Shown: piece after piece, positions 41,531 through 50,454 of the stretch
Layout: each line of letters starts with the position of its first letter
Numbering within the stretch: position 1 is the first letter of the stretch
Source: an uncultured Lachnospiraceae bacterium
Lineage (GTDB): Bacteria; Bacillota; Clostridia; Lachnospirales; Lachnospiraceae
Reading direction: 5' to 3'
NCBI GenBank assembly: GCA_947630485.1
Contig: CANRHU010000001.1
Location: 90,376 to 154,375, forward strand
Length of the DNA: 64,000 nt
Program-made: the position numbers and the translations under genes
Notes under the pieces: model-generated
The model's input: the letters and a program-made list of their open reading frames with translations, nothing else
Databases searched by the model: none
What the model was told of the DNA's origin: nothing

Positions 41531-41536
41531 TATAAT
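41531..41536 (+). promoter_or_regulatory. -10 element upstream of the second adhesin
   Basis: A perfect TATAAT directly preceded by TTG; no -35 hexamer close to consensus is found at 16-18 bases, so activation by a regulator is possible. The gap from the leuS terminator to the gene (about 200 bases) is very AT-rich. Confidence 0.5.
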
Positions 41537-41596
41537 GAAGACAAATTGTAGAAGTAGCCTTTAATGTGGTTTTTAATGAGGAGGGGAGTCATAAAA

Positions 41597-43456
41597 ATGA
41601 GTGAATGGAGAGACGCAAAAAGATTCCTGGCAAAGCTGTTGGCGTTTGCCATGGTATTGGGGAATGTTTTTAACGGTTCGGTTGTAGCAGTTGCCGCAGA
41701 GCGTGGGGAAAGTGCGACGGCTGTATTTACGATGACCGGAGAGGATTTACAAAATGCAGTGGAGTCTGCAAAAGAGAGCGGCAGTCCTGTAAGCTTTGAT
41801 GATATGGGCTTATCTGGCAGCGAGACGCTGTTGGCGGAGTATCGGAAGGTGCTGGGTGAAGGCGAAGTCTATCAGATCCAAGCGGGTTATACAACGGAAT
41901 CGGTGAACGAAGCGGAGTTGACGCTCTATTATAATGCCGGCTCGGATGAATTGATTTTCTTCTATGAAAATAACGACATCGTCCCAGTGAGTTTCCGTAC
42001 CGTCGTGGACGGATATGCGACGGAAGCTGTATCAGTTCGGCCATATGAGAGTGAAGTAGCTACGACATCGAATGCTGCGTATTTTCTGCCAGATATTGTG
42101 CCGGAGTACGAAAGTGATGTGATAACCGAAGATGCCGACACAGAAATGCAGGAAGAAGATATTCAGGAAACGGATATCTTGCGGGCGAGGGATGAGAGCT
42201 TTCGGGAAATTGCGGCAGCGACGGGTTCTGACGCTGAAACAGAAACCGGTGAAGAAACTGAGAGTGAAAGCGGCCGCAAAACGAAGGAAAGCGCTGAAAC
42301 AGAAGGAAGTAAAAGTACAGAGCCTGAAAGTGAAATAGAAATTAATGGAACGATTAGCGGAAGGCGTTTAGGGACGGTAGTCGTTGGTGAATGCGCGAAC
42401 GCTGCGGCGTATATAGCAAATTATTCTGCTTTGTTAAAGCAGTTGGGAATGGATATCAGCGGAGCGTATGAAGAAACGGTATCGCTGGATGATGGTTCAG
42501 AAATCCTCGTAAAAGTTCCGGCGGATGCGTTTGACGAAAAAGTAGAATTTTGTGCTGTTCCGATTAAAACAGAAGCGGAAATCACGGCCTTAAAGGGTAC
42601 GGTTACCAAGGCTTGGGATAAGGATCAGAGAGTGACGGATCTGCGCGCGTTTGATCTTTCATTCTGCAATGAGGCTGGGGAGGAAGCGGTTCCTTCTGTG
42701 CCGGTAGAAGTAACCATTACGCTGCCGGCGCGGTTAAATACCGAGATCACGCCTTCTGAGACGATTCAGGAGGTTGTAAAAGAAATTGGGATTCAGGTTT
42801 ATCATGTGCCGCAGGCAGGCGGCGCGGAGCCTGTAATGTCATCGTCTGATTCTGCGCAGACTGTTTTTACTTTTGAAACAGCCAGTTTCTCTCCCTTTGT
42901 GGTGCTGGCTTCTGCGAAGGTAGAATCCGTAATTGATTTTGATCAGGTCAGGACGTTTGATCAACTGAAAGCGGCAATTGAGAATGTGCCGGTTGCGGAA
43001 GCGACATCAAGCGATGCTGCCCGGATTACAGTAGTGGAGAGTTTCGATATTACCGGCAAGATTGAGATTCCGAAAAAAAAGAAAATTCTTCTGACATCCC
43101 CGGCTTCTTCTTCGAATGCGTTGAAGCGAGCTGAAACTTATAAAGGTGATCTGTTTGACGTTTCCGGGGAATTGACGCTTACCAATATAACGCTTGACGG
43201 AAACAGAGAGAAGGTGACTGCCGCAGATGGTTCTTTGGTGGAGGTAAAGAAGAGTGGAAAACTAAATATCCAGGATGGAGCAATTCTGCGGAATAATGAA
43301 ACGAGAAGTTCTGTCTATCGCACGGAAGTGGCCGGAGCAGTCAATAATGCAGGGACGATGTCTATGACAGGAGGAAGCATCGAGTATAACTCTGCGGCTT
43401 TTGGCAGCGGTGTGTATAACACAGGTAATTTTACTTTTTCCGGTGGTGAAATTTAG
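41597..43456 (+). CDS. Second surface adhesin, N-terminal part (ends at a frameshift)
   Basis: The first 619 residues of a secreted adhesin. RBS GAGGAGGGG precedes ATG 41597. A signal peptide (1-34, ending AVAA) is followed by a domain of about 130 residues homologous to the N-domain of the adhesin at 164 (compare LYYNAGSDELIFFYENN with VFYNAQEEEIVLLFINS). Next come an acidic Thr/Ser/Glu stretch and a beta-sandwich domain (about 250-440, ending ETASFSPFVVLAS). The start of a beta-helix follows, with NNAGTMSMTGGSI-type rungs. The frame ends at TAG 43454-43456 in the middle of a rung; the protein clearly continues one base later (next entry), so as read here the product would lack its wall anchor. 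Confidence 0.85.
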   Translation: MSEWRDAKRFLAKLLAFAMVLGNVFNGSVVAVAAERGESATAVFTMTGEDLQNAVESAKESGSPVSFDDMGLSGSETLLAEYRKVLGEGEVYQIQAGYTTESVNEAELTLYYNAGSDELIFFYENNDIVPVSFRTVVDGYATEAVSVRPYESEVATTSNAAYFLPDIVPEYESDVITEDADTEMQEEDIQETDILRARDESFREIAAATGSDAETETGEETESESGRKTKESAETEGSKSTEPESEIEINGTISGRRLGTVVVGECANAAAYIANYSALLKQLGMDISGAYEETVSLDDGSEILVKVPADAFDEKVEFCAVPIKTEAEITALKGTVTKAWDKDQRVTDLRAFDLSFCNEAGEEAVPSVPVEVTITLPARLNTEITPSETIQEVVKEIGIQVYHVPQAGGAEPVMSSSDSAQTVFTFETASFSPFVVLASAKVESVIDFDQVRTFDQLKAAIENVPVAEATSSDAARITVVESFDITGKIEIPKKKKILLTSPASSSNALKRAETYKGDLFDVSGELTLTNITLDGNREKVTAADGSLVEVKKSGKLNIQDGAILRNNETRSSVYRTEVAGAVNNAGTMSMTGGSIEYNSAAFGSGVYNTGNFTFSGGEI

Positions 43457-43457
43457 A
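43451..43457 (+). other. Frameshift site in the second adhesin
   Basis: The upstream frame reads GAA-ATT-TAG; removing one T of the TTT run (43452-43454) gives GAA-ATT-AGA-AAG and joins the two halves as GGEI-RKNNC without disturbing the beta-helix. A single inserted T is thus the simplest cause. Joined length would be 1244 residues. Confidence 0.8.
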
Positions 43458-45332
43458 AAGAACAACTGTGTGGCGGCATATTCCGAGTCAGGCACAGGGA
43501 ATGGAGCTGGCGGCGGCGTGCTGATTGCCAACGGCGGTTCCATGACGATGTCAGAGACGGGAAAGATTTCAGATAATACGGCGCCCTATGGCGGCGGTAT
43601 CGCGGTCGGCGCGTCTTATGTTGACTTTATCAATGGAACGCAAACGTTTACCATGGAAGGCGGCAGGATCGAGGGTAATACGGCTTCTGTCAGCGGCGGC
43701 GGGCTCTATATACAGATGAACGGTGTGGCAGATATTACGAAAGGAGAGCTAATCGAGAATCATTGTAATGTAGATATAACTACCAGCAGAGGATCGTTCG
43801 GCGGCGGCGTTTATGTTAATGGTGGAAAAAGCGCAGGATACACAAATGGCCTGTTGCTTTTGAAAAACGCGGAGATCAGCGGAAATACAGCGGATATCTC
43901 TGGCGGCGGTATCGCGGCATGTCCGACATCAAATGTAAATATTTATTTAACTGACGGCGGCGTATTTTATGGAAATGAAGCAAAAGGCAATGTAGAAACC
44001 TGGACAGAGGGCAGAGTTCCTGAGATAGGCAAGGATATTTTCGTGACAAGCGTTTATCCGAGTTTAACTGAGATTGATAAACTTTATATCTCTGGCTACA
44101 TGCTTGGTGGCGGTGCATACCATTGGAGGGAAGACAGCGGCGAAGAAGTGGCACTGAACGATGTGGGTAATGTAGATTTGGATGGAGCGCTGGATGGTGT
44201 AAACGATAATATAGCGCTTCATACGGAGAAAGGTAGGGGGGATGCAGATATTGAGAAGGCCCATGATATGGCGACTGTCTTTATTATCGGCAATACCTCT
44301 ACAAAGCGCGGCGGCGGAATCGGTACCAATGGCGATGTGGAGATCGGTACAAAAGATGATGTGATTCAGATCCGTGTGACAAAGAAATGGAGCGGCGATG
44401 AAGATAACGTCTCTCTGCGGCCGGATCGGATCAAAGTCTGGCTTCTGCGCAGCGAAGATGGTACTGCGTTTGAAAGAGTAGGATACGGATGGCTTGAGAA
44501 GGCCGCAGATGGTACATGGCCAACGCTTGTATTTGAAGAACAGCCGAGACAGTTTACGGGAGAGGCGAATCAGAAACTGGACTATATTTATAAAGTAGAG
44601 GAGGAAACTATCGATCATTATAAACCGGAGTACAGTGATGTTGAGAAGGATAACGGTGGTAATTTTGCCGTTGCAATTACGAATACCTTTGAGATGACGA
44701 CGAATTTAGAGGTTAATAAGGTATGGAGAGCGGCGAATGGAACGGATGAAACCAGAGAGAATCTTCCAGGGTCTATTACGGTAAATCTGTACCGTGTTAA
44801 GGGCGAGACGGAAACGCTGGTTAAGTCTGCCACGCTGACTGCAGAAACAGATTGGAAATATCGCTTCACGGATCTGGAATTGCTGGAGGAAGGAGAGACC
44901 TGGAAGATTACGGAAAATACGGTCAGTAACTGGAACGGCGCGATCAGTGAAATAGGGGGAGACGCAATAGGTGGCTATACTGTGACCATTACAAATGTTT
45001 ATACGCCGCCGACGACTCCGCCTCCGCCAGTCACACCGCCGCCAACGCCAACGCCGACCCCAACGCCGCCGCCGACTCCTACCCCGAGTCCGACTCCAAC
45101 GCCGACCCCGGTGAATATTCCGGATAACCCGACTCCATTAATGAGTATTCCGGATGAGCCGACGCCGTTGACAAACTTTGAGAATATCATGGATGAGGAA
45201 GTACCGTTGGCGGCCGCGCCGATGACCGGCGATGAGAAGCCTGTGGGCATGGCAGCTTTGATCGGCATAGCGGCCCTTGGACTGATGGGTGTCTTCGGTA
45301 TTCTGGGGCGCAGAAAGGATGAAGAAGCATAA
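43455..45332 (+). CDS. Second surface adhesin, C-terminal part (after +1 frameshift)
   Basis: The remaining 625 residues of the same adhesin, in the +1 frame. It resumes the beta-helix (RKNNCVAAY, then GGG-V/I rungs to about 44330) with no gap in the repeat pattern. Two Cna-B-type domains follow (about 44360-44690 and 44700-45000; each opens with a VTKKWSGD or VNKVWRAANG strand and closes with ITNTF or ITNVY). A Pro/Thr stalk, PxPL repeats, EEVPLA, the sorting motif APMTGD (45216-45233), a membrane helix and RRKDEEA end it. This anchor cassette is nearly the same as in the first adhesin. No ribosome site supports an independent start. Confidence 0.85.
   Translation, partial: RKNNCVAAYSESGTGNGAGGGVLIANGGSMTMSETGKISDNTAPYGGGIAVGASYVDFINGTQTFTMEGGRIEGNTASVSGGGLYIQMNGVADITKGELIENHCNVDITTSRGSFGGGVYVNGGKSAGYTNGLLLLKNAEISGNTADISGGGIAACPTSNVNIYLTDGGVFYGNEAKGNVETWTEGRVPEIGKDIFVTSVYPSLTEIDKLYISGYMLGGGAYHWREDSGEEVALNDVGNVDLDGALDGVNDNIALHTEKGRGDADIEKAHDMATVFIIGNTSTKRGGGIGTNGDVEIGTKDDVIQIRVTKKWSGDEDNVSLRPDRIKVWLLRSEDGTAFERVGYGWLEKAADGTWPTLVFEEQPRQFTGEANQKLDYIYKVEEETIDHYKPEYSDVEKDNGGNFAVAITNTFEMTTNLEVNKVWRAANGTDETRENLPGSITVNLYRVKGETETLVKSATLTAETDWKYRFTDLELLEEGETWKITENTVSNWNGAISEIGGDAIGGYTVTITNVYTPPTTPPPPVTPPPTPTPTPTPPPTPTPSPTPTPTPVNIPDNPTPLMSIPDEPTPLTNFENIMDEEVPLAAAPMTGDEKPVGMAALIGIAALGLMGVFGILGRRKDEEA
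45003..45120 (+). repeat. Pro/Thr dipeptide repeat stalk of the second adhesin
   Basis: CCG-ACN repeats encode a run of Thr-Pro and Pro-Pro units before the sorting signal. It plays the same role as the PTEPTQ stalk of the first adhesin but with a different unit. Confidence 0.75.
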
Positions 45333-45345
45333 TAAAGAGCAGAAC

Positions 45346-45373
45346 GAGGGACAGACTCAAAAGTCTGTCCCTC
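45346..45373. terminator. Perfect hairpin between convergent genes
   Basis: GAGGGACAGACT and AGTCTGTCCCTC pair perfectly over 12 bp with a CAAA loop. It lies between the second adhesin and the rubrerythrin gene, which converge here; no long U-tract follows on either strand, but the location suits a bidirectional terminator. Confidence 0.7.
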
Positions 45374-45415
45374 GTGTAGTTTAAGGTATTATTTACAGTA
45401 TCATGTCGGGCGTAA

Positions 45416-45958
45416 TTAGCCGAAATACCTCTTGAGTAACCCCTCAAATGCCTTTCCATGTCGGGCCTCGTCGCGGGCCATCTCATGGACGGTGTCGTGG
45501 ATCGCGTCCAGGTTCAGCTCTTTCGCGCGCTTCGCCAGGTCAACCTTGCCGGCAGTAGCGCCGTTCTCAGCGGCTACGCGCAGCTCCAGATTCTTCTTTG
45601 TGCTGTCGGTGACGACTTCGCCCAGAAGCTCTGCGAACTTCGCGGCATGCTCTGCTTCCTCATAAGCGGCTTTCTCATAGTACATGCCGACTTCCGGATA
45701 GCCTTCTCTGTGAGCGACTCTCGCCATAGCCAGGTACATACCAACCTCAGTGCATTCGCCTTCAAAATTCGCTCTCAGATCAGCGACGATATCTTCGCGG
45801 ACGCCTTTGGCGACGCCGATCGAATGCTCAGCGGCCCAGGTCAGCTCGCTCTTCTGCTCCTCAAACTTGTCAGCCGGCGCCTTGCAGACCGGGCAGAACT
45901 CCGGAGCGGTATCTCCCTCATGTACGTAACCACAAACCTTGCAAACCCATTTCTTCAT
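45416..45958 (-). CDS. Reverse rubrerythrin (rubredoxin domain first)
   Basis: A 180-residue peroxide- and oxygen-reducing non-haem iron protein. The rubredoxin domain is N-terminal (Cys6, Cys9, Cys22, Cys25 in KVCGY and CPVCKAPA), and the ferritin-like diiron domain follows ([44 protein letters not shown]). This order is that of reverse rubrerythrin of clostridia, where it takes electrons for H2O2 and O2 detoxification. A promoter and a long dyad lie directly upstream, and the PerR-like gene is next. Confidence 0.93.
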   Translation of the reverse strand: MKKWVCKVCGYVHEGDTAPEFCPVCKAPADKFEEQKSELTWAAEHSIGVAKGVREDIVADLRANFEGECTEVGMYLAMARVAHREGYPEVGMYYEKAAYEEAEHAAKFAELLGEVVTDSTKKNLELRVAAENGATAGKVDLAKRAKELNLDAIHDTVHEMARDEARHGKAFEGLLKRYFG

Positions 45959-46039
45959 AGTGAATATCTCCTTTTCTTTTTATTTTGATTGAATCATGCC
46001 TTATGTGTGTCCGGAAACGGAAAATCCGTATCCGGAATT

Positions 46040-46093
46040 AATAATAGGAATTTTTCCTGTTATTATCCTATCATACCTGTGCTTGCTTGTCAA
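46040..46093 (-). promoter_or_regulatory. Promoter and operator-like dyad of the rubrerythrin gene
   Basis: On the minus strand TTGACA (complement of 46088-46093), 17-base spacer, TAGGAT (complement of 46065-46070). Just downstream, at the start site, 46040-46064 is an imperfect dyad (AATAATAGGAA, TTT, TTCCTGTTATT). The -35 lies inside the 3' end of the upstream perR gene. Confidence 0.65.
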
Positions 46094-46514
46094 CAGAATT
46101 ATTTGCCTTTTCTGCGGTATTTTTTTCTGCAGCCGACAGACAGTCCTGGCAGGTGCCGTAAAAATAGGTGATGTGACTGTCGATCCGGCCGCCGCAGTGC
46201 TGCTGGGCCCTGGTATCCAGCTGTTTAAAGGTCTCCATGGGGAGATCCTGGATTTGTCCGCATTCGCGGCAGATAAAATGGTAGTGGGGATGGGTATCCC
46301 CGTCGAACCGTTCCGGGCCGCTGCCGCAGTTAAGGCGGCGGATCTCGCCAAGGTCAGCCAGAAGGTTCAGGTTCCGATAGACGGTTCCCAGACTTACATT
46401 AGGGTATATTTCCCGGACGCTGGCGTAGACCGCATCGGCTGTAGGATGATCATGTCTTTCAATGAGGCAGTTCAGGATTGCGTCCCGTTGGCGGCTATGC
46501 TTTAATGTTTTCAT
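46071..46514 (-). CDS. perR: Fur-family regulator, PerR-like
   Basis: A 147-residue Fur-family repressor. The winged helix (HPTADAVYASVREIYPNVSLGTVYRNLNLLADLGEI) is followed by a metal-binding dimer domain with RFDGDTHPHYHFICRECG and a second CxxC (GTCQDC) for structural zinc. The Asp in RFD and the Asp in IQDL fit the PerR peroxide-sensing site better than Fur. I chose ATG 46514, preceded by GGAGG on the minus strand; an upstream in-frame ATG would place the start inside the operator. Its neighbours and the AT-rich boxes suggest it controls itself and rubrerythrin. Confidence 0.85.
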   Translation of the reverse strand: MKTLKHSRQRDAILNCLIERHDHPTADAVYASVREIYPNVSLGTVYRNLNLLADLGEIRRLNCGSGPERFDGDTHPHYHFICRECGQIQDLPMETFKQLDTRAQQHCGGRIDSHITYFYGTCQDCLSAAEKNTAEKANNSVDKQAQV

Positions 46515-46534
46515 GGCGTTTCCTCCATGTGAAC

Positions 46535-46590
46535 GATTATAAATAATAATAACCATTATCAATTATAATTGCGGCGCATCATTTTGTCAA
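46535..46590 (-). promoter_or_regulatory. Consensus promoter of perR with a Per/Fur-box overlapping -10
   Basis: On the minus strand a perfect TTGACA (complement of 46585-46590), 17-base spacer and perfect TATAAT (complement of 46562-46567). The -10 is embedded in AT-rich dyad DNA (ATTATAATTGATAATGG, then TTATTATTATTTATAAT; 46536-46569) that resembles overlapping 7-1-7 Per/Fur boxes. Confidence 0.8.
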
Positions 46591-46704
46591 GGACAATTAT
46601 GCTGCGCTTTGAGACGCGCCGCGCCATGTGCGCTTTTCACTGGCCGCCACTGATAATGCGTTTTTTGCACCAGTTTCTCCAGTCCGCCATTTATGAACCG
46701 GATT

Positions 46705-47682
46705 TTACGGCTCAGTCTCCCTGGAGGTTTTTGTAAAATACTCCTGCAGCTGTTCCTTGGCCAGCTGTATGAATTCCTGCGTAGCCCGCGACATGTAGTG
46801 GCCTTTGTGATATCCGATTCCCAGTACGCCGTGGGCCTTCGGGTGGTGAAGATGGTAAAGGCCCATACCTGCGGTCTGCGTCAGGGCGCGGCGCCATTCG
46901 TCGCTCTCAGTCATAAACATTTTCGGGTAAAAGGTGGCGCCCATTCCTTTCATGGCCAGTGCGAGCACCGTTTCGATATTCTCTGTTTCCAGAACAACAG
47001 GCGGCGAGATTTGGGCGTCCGCGAACATTTCTTCCGCCAGTGAGCGCACCCGGTTGCCGGTATTGATTAACAGAAATGGGCAATCGGCCAGCAGGGTCAG
47101 ATCAGCGGATTCTTCCAGCTGCGCCTTGATCTCGGGAACCTGTCCCGGATATAGCTTCATGAGCAGGCTGTCCGGTACAATCAAAAGGATTTCCTCTTCA
47201 CATATGGGGACGGTTTCGATATTTTCACCTTTGATCGGCAGCATATCGATGATCAGGTCAATCTCGCCGTGAAGCAGCTCGGTGTCCAGTTCGCGAGTGT
47301 TGCCTTCCTTCAGATGAAGTTCAATGTTAGGGAACTGCTCCCGGTAGAGGGGCAGGATCTCCGGCAGAACCCGGCGTCCTCTGGTGTGGGACGTGCCGAT
47401 GGTCAGACGGCCCTTGGAGAAGTCCTTGATGTCTGCCAGTTCCCGGTAGGTTTCGTCCCGCAGGTGAAGGATTTCCCTCGCGTGTTTGGAAAGCATTTGT
47501 CCGGCATAGGTCAGCGTCAGCGGGGAGCTCCGGTTGAACAGGGTGATGTCGAATTCTTTTTCCAGATTAGCGATATGGCTGCTTAGGGATTGCTGGGAAA
47601 TGTTCAGTTTTTTTGCAGCCTTTGTGATGCTTGACTCCTCTGCCGCCACGAGGAAGTATTCTAGGTTCAGAAAATTAATCAT
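46705..47682 (-). CDS. LysR-family transcriptional regulator
   Basis: A 325-residue LTTR. The N-terminal winged helix is typical: NLEYFLVAAEESSITKAAKKL, SQQSLSSHIANLEKEF, LFNRSSPLTLTYAG. The effector domain (about 90-300) has two alpha/beta lobes (LTIGTSHTRGRRVLPEILP). The effector is unknown. It follows the PHP-domain gene on the same strand by about 90 bases, so it may be co-transcribed with it rather than divergent from its target as is usual. RBS GGGAGAC precedes ATG. Confidence 0.88.
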   Translation of the reverse strand: MINFLNLEYFLVAAEESSITKAAKKLNISQQSLSSHIANLEKEFDITLFNRSSPLTLTYAGQMLSKHAREILHLRDETYRELADIKDFSKGRLTIGTSHTRGRRVLPEILPLYREQFPNIELHLKEGNTRELDTELLHGEIDLIIDMLPIKGENIETVPICEEEILLIVPDSLLMKLYPGQVPEIKAQLEESADLTLLADCPFLLINTGNRVRSLAEEMFADAQISPPVVLETENIETVLALAMKGMGATFYPKMFMTESDEWRRALTQTAGMGLYHLHHPKAHGVLGIGYHKGHYMSRATQEFIQLAKEQLQEYFTKTSRETEP

Positions 47683-47773
47683 GATTGTCTCCCTGACAGC
47701 TGCAACCTGTATCCGGTGTATGGTCTGTCAATGCAGCTGTGTGTAGTTTTGTGTGGGTCAATGCGCAGGCGTG

Positions 47774-48517
47774 TCAGAATCCTGCCTCGTGCGGACCGTT
47801 TATGGTAAGCGCGGGGATGTAGGGAATCAGTTTTTCCACGGAGGTATTGATGATTAATTCCTCCGGGAAACGCAGTTCTTCCAGAAGCGCTATGCAGCCC
47901 GCGTGGTTTCCCACATCCGCGGCCACGTGCGCGTCGCTGCCCATGACGATGGGCGTTCCGTAATGGACGCATCGTTCCAGAAGTGCCGCGTAGTTGTCGC
48001 GGGCGCCCTTGCGGGAGGCGCGGGGATTCAGTGAAGAATTATTGACCTCCAAAAGGACGTGGTGCTCCTTGGCCGCAGCGGCGACCGTGTCCGCGTCGAT
48101 GGGGAAGCGGGAATCATCCGGATGACCGATAATCTTCACGTAAGGATTTTGCATCGCGCCTACGATGGCGGCCGTATTCTGCGCTACAGTGCCGGCTGTG
48201 AAGCAGGGCACATGGATACTGGCGATGGCGTAGTCCATTTTTTTCAGATGGTACGGAAGCAAATCGACATGGCCCTTGTAGTCGAGGATATTCAGTTCGC
48301 AGCCCATCAGAACCCGGACACCGTAGAGCTGGTTGGGGATTACCTTGAAGTTGATAAAATACAGTTCATGCGGCGCTCCGCCCATACGGGGACCGTGGTC
48401 TGTGGAACCGAAGAGCACGAGTTTTTGTTCGGAAGCCGCCTGCGCCATTTCATAAAGGGTGTTGTATGCGTGTCCGCTGGCGACCGTGTGTGTGTGCAGG
48501 TCCATGATATCTCTCAT
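47774..48517 (-). CDS. PHP-domain phosphoesterase (YcdX-like)
   Basis: A 247-residue metal-dependent phosphatase of the PHP family. Motif I DLHTHTVASGHA, STDHGP, the EL motif of CELNIL, IASIHVP, IGHPDDSRFP, LEVNNSS and MGSDAHVA supply the trinuclear metal site, matching the YcdX/histidinol-phosphatase-like group. The substrate is not known; a role in histidine synthesis is unlikely because no his genes are near. AAGGATG precedes ATG on the minus strand. Confidence 0.85.
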   Translation of the reverse strand: MRDIMDLHTHTVASGHAYNTLYEMAQAASEQKLVLFGSTDHGPRMGGAPHELYFINFKVIPNQLYGVRVLMGCELNILDYKGHVDLLPYHLKKMDYAIASIHVPCFTAGTVAQNTAAIVGAMQNPYVKIIGHPDDSRFPIDADTVAAAAKEHHVLLEVNNSSLNPRASRKGARDNYAALLERCVHYGTPIVMGSDAHVAADVGNHAGCIALLEELRFPEELIINTSVEKLIPYIPALTINGPHEAGF

Positions 48518-48738
48518 AAATCATCCTTCTTTCTGTGCCGGAAGCTCCGAAGAAGCCGTTTTGGCCCGCTCGGAGAGGGTAAATTGTGCTTTTTTTAATA
48601 TATCACAAATTTTTTTGGAAAACCATAAAAAAAATGAGGTAGAAATTCATTTTTTATAGTATAATAGATTTATACGCCGTCCGTAGGACGAAAAAGGGCG
48701 TGCATTATGTAAATATGCAAGATGGAGGAGTTACAAAC

Positions 48739-49731
48739 ATGAGTGAAGAAATGCTGAAGGCGCAAACAGACAACATGGAGGCAGCCGCGGAGGCCGCTGC
48801 GGAGAAGGCTGAAGCTGCGGAAGCAGCTGCTGAACCCGTCGCGGAGAAGGCCGAGGCCGCGGAGGCACCCACTGAGGCAGCCGCGGAGAAAGCCGAGCCT
48901 GCGGAAGCACCCGCTGAGAAGACGGAAGCCGCTGCGGAAGCTGCACCGGCTGAGCCTGCGGAATCCATGGAGGACTATAAGGAAGAACTTGAGAAGTCCT
49001 ATAAAGAGCATGCGAAGAAGCGCAGCCGCGGATTCGTGGAGGATGAATCTCCCAACGCTGAGAAGTGGGAAGAGCTGCGCCAGATGATGGAAGATAAGGC
49101 TGTCGTCAACGTGAAGGTCAAGGAGATCGTCAAGGGTGGAGCGATCGCGTTTGTTGATGATATGAAGGCGTTCATCCCGGCGTCTCAGATTGCGTTGAAT
49201 TATGTAGAGAAGCTGGAGGAATTCGTCGGCAAGCATATCGATACTTACATCATTACGGTTGATCCGGAGAAGAAGAGACTGGTTCTGTCCGCGAAGGAGC
49301 TGCTGCGCGAGCGCAGGGATGCGGAGCGCAAGGAGAGAATGGAGAAATATGTTCCCGGCGCGATTGTGGAGGGCGTTGTCGAGAGTCTGAAGGATTACGG
49401 CGCATTCATACGTCTGGAGGATGGAATTTCCGGACTTCTGCATGTATCCCAGATCAGCCGCCAGAGGATCAAACATCCCGGCGTTGTGCTGCAGGAGGGC
49501 CAGACGGTGAAGGTTAAGATCCGCGATACTGCAAATGGCAAGATCAGCCTGAGCATGAGGGCGCTTGAGGAAGATGAGGAGAAGCCGGCGCGCGAGAACC
49601 GTGAGCCGAGAGCCCCGAGGGAAGGTCGCGAGCCGAGAGAATCCCGCGAGGAGAAGAGCGATTTCCACTATAAGAATTCCGCTCCGGTTACTACCGGGTT
49701 GGGCGATCTGCTGAAGGATCTTAAATTATAA
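48739..49731 (+). CDS. S1 RNA-binding domain protein with Ala/Glu-rich N-terminus
   Basis: A 330-residue cytoplasmic protein. The first about 80 residues are almost only Ala, Glu, Lys and Pro. Two S1 domains follow: a divergent one (about 110-175, VNVKVKEIVKGGAIAFVDDMKAFIPASQI) and a canonical one (about 195-265, GAIVEGVVESLKDYGAFIRLEDGISGLLHVSQI). A charged Arg/Glu tail (ENREPRAPREGREPRESREE) ends the protein. S1 pairs like these are found in ribosomal protein S1-like and polysome-associated factors; the role here is probably RNA binding in translation. ATG 48739 follows TGGAGGAG. A TATAAT (48660-48665) lies upstream without a clear -35. Confidence 0.82.
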   Translation: MSEEMLKAQTDNMEAAAEAAAEKAEAAEAAAEPVAEKAEAAEAPTEAAAEKAEPAEAPAEKTEAAAEAAPAEPAESMEDYKEELEKSYKEHAKKRSRGFVEDESPNAEKWEELRQMMEDKAVVNVKVKEIVKGGAIAFVDDMKAFIPASQIALNYVEKLEEFVGKHIDTYIITVDPEKKRLVLSAKELLRERRDAERKERMEKYVPGAIVEGVVESLKDYGAFIRLEDGISGLLHVSQISRQRIKHPGVVLQEGQTVKVKIRDTANGKISLSMRALEEDEEKPARENREPRAPREGREPRESREEKSDFHYKNSAPVTTGLGDLLKDLKL

Positions 49732-49763
49732 GCCGTAGGAGTATTTATTAAGGAGGGATACGT

Positions 49764-50447
49764 ATGACCTATATCCCCAAGACCTATGACCAGATCGACC
49801 AGTGGAATTCGCTGATGTTTATTTACAATTCTGCCCTTAAGCAGATGAATGTAAAGATCGAGGTATTAAACAGCGAGTTCGTGCACATATACAGCTATAA
49901 TCCTATCGAGCACGTGAAATCCAGGCTCAAGACGCCGGAAAGCATCGTGAAGAAGCTGAAGCGTATGGGCTGCGAAGTGAACACCTTCAATATGACAGAG
50001 AAATTAAACGACGTGGCTGGAGTACGGATTATCTGCTCATTTACATCGGATATCTACCAGATTGCGGATATGATCTCGCGGCAGGCTGATATCACGGTCC
50101 TGTATGTGAAGGATTATATCAAGAATCCGAAGCCGAACGGCTATAAGAGTTACCACATGGTGGTGACGATCCCGGTTTACCTGTCTGAGGGGCCGGTGGA
50201 GACGAAGGTGGAGATCCAGATCCGGACTGTGGCTATGGATTTCTGGGCCAGTCTGGAGCACAAGATGTATTACAAGTTAGGCGGCAATGCGCCGGAGTTT
50301 CTGCAGAAGGAATTGAAGGCCTGCGCCGACGTAGTGGATATGCTGGATGCGAAGATGTACTCTCTGAACGAGTCGATCCTTCAATGGAACGCGCAGGAGG
50401 AAAAGCGGAAGGCGGAAAGCGGCGGGGAGGCCCTCGCTGAGGAGTAG
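49764..50447 (+). CDS. relQ: Small alarmone synthetase (RelQ/YjbM type GTP pyrophosphokinase)
   Basis: A 227-residue single-domain (p)ppGpp synthetase. The RelA/SpoT synthetase fold shows KLNDVAGVRIICSF, KPNGYKSYHMVV (GTP-binding loop) and VEIQIRTVAMDFWASLEHKMYYK (catalytic EIQIRT). It lacks the hydrolase, TGS and ACT domains of Rel, as expected for SAS proteins, and has an acidic C-terminal extension. It lies 32 bases after the S1-domain gene and is closed by a terminator, so ribosome-related and stringent-response functions share a transcript. Confidence 0.9.
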   Translation: MTYIPKTYDQIDQWNSLMFIYNSALKQMNVKIEVLNSEFVHIYSYNPIEHVKSRLKTPESIVKKLKRMGCEVNTFNMTEKLNDVAGVRIICSFTSDIYQIADMISRQADITVLYVKDYIKNPKPNGYKSYHMVVTIPVYLSEGPVETKVEIQIRTVAMDFWASLEHKMYYKLGGNAPEFLQKELKACADVVDMLDAKMYSLNESILQWNAQEEKRKAESGGEALAEE

Positions 50448-50454
50448 GTGTAGA

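Noticed and set aside
43448..43455. AAATTTA as a -1 programmed frameshift heptamer in the second adhesin
   Set aside because: The downstream reading frame is +1 relative to the upstream one, so a -1 slip would not reach it.
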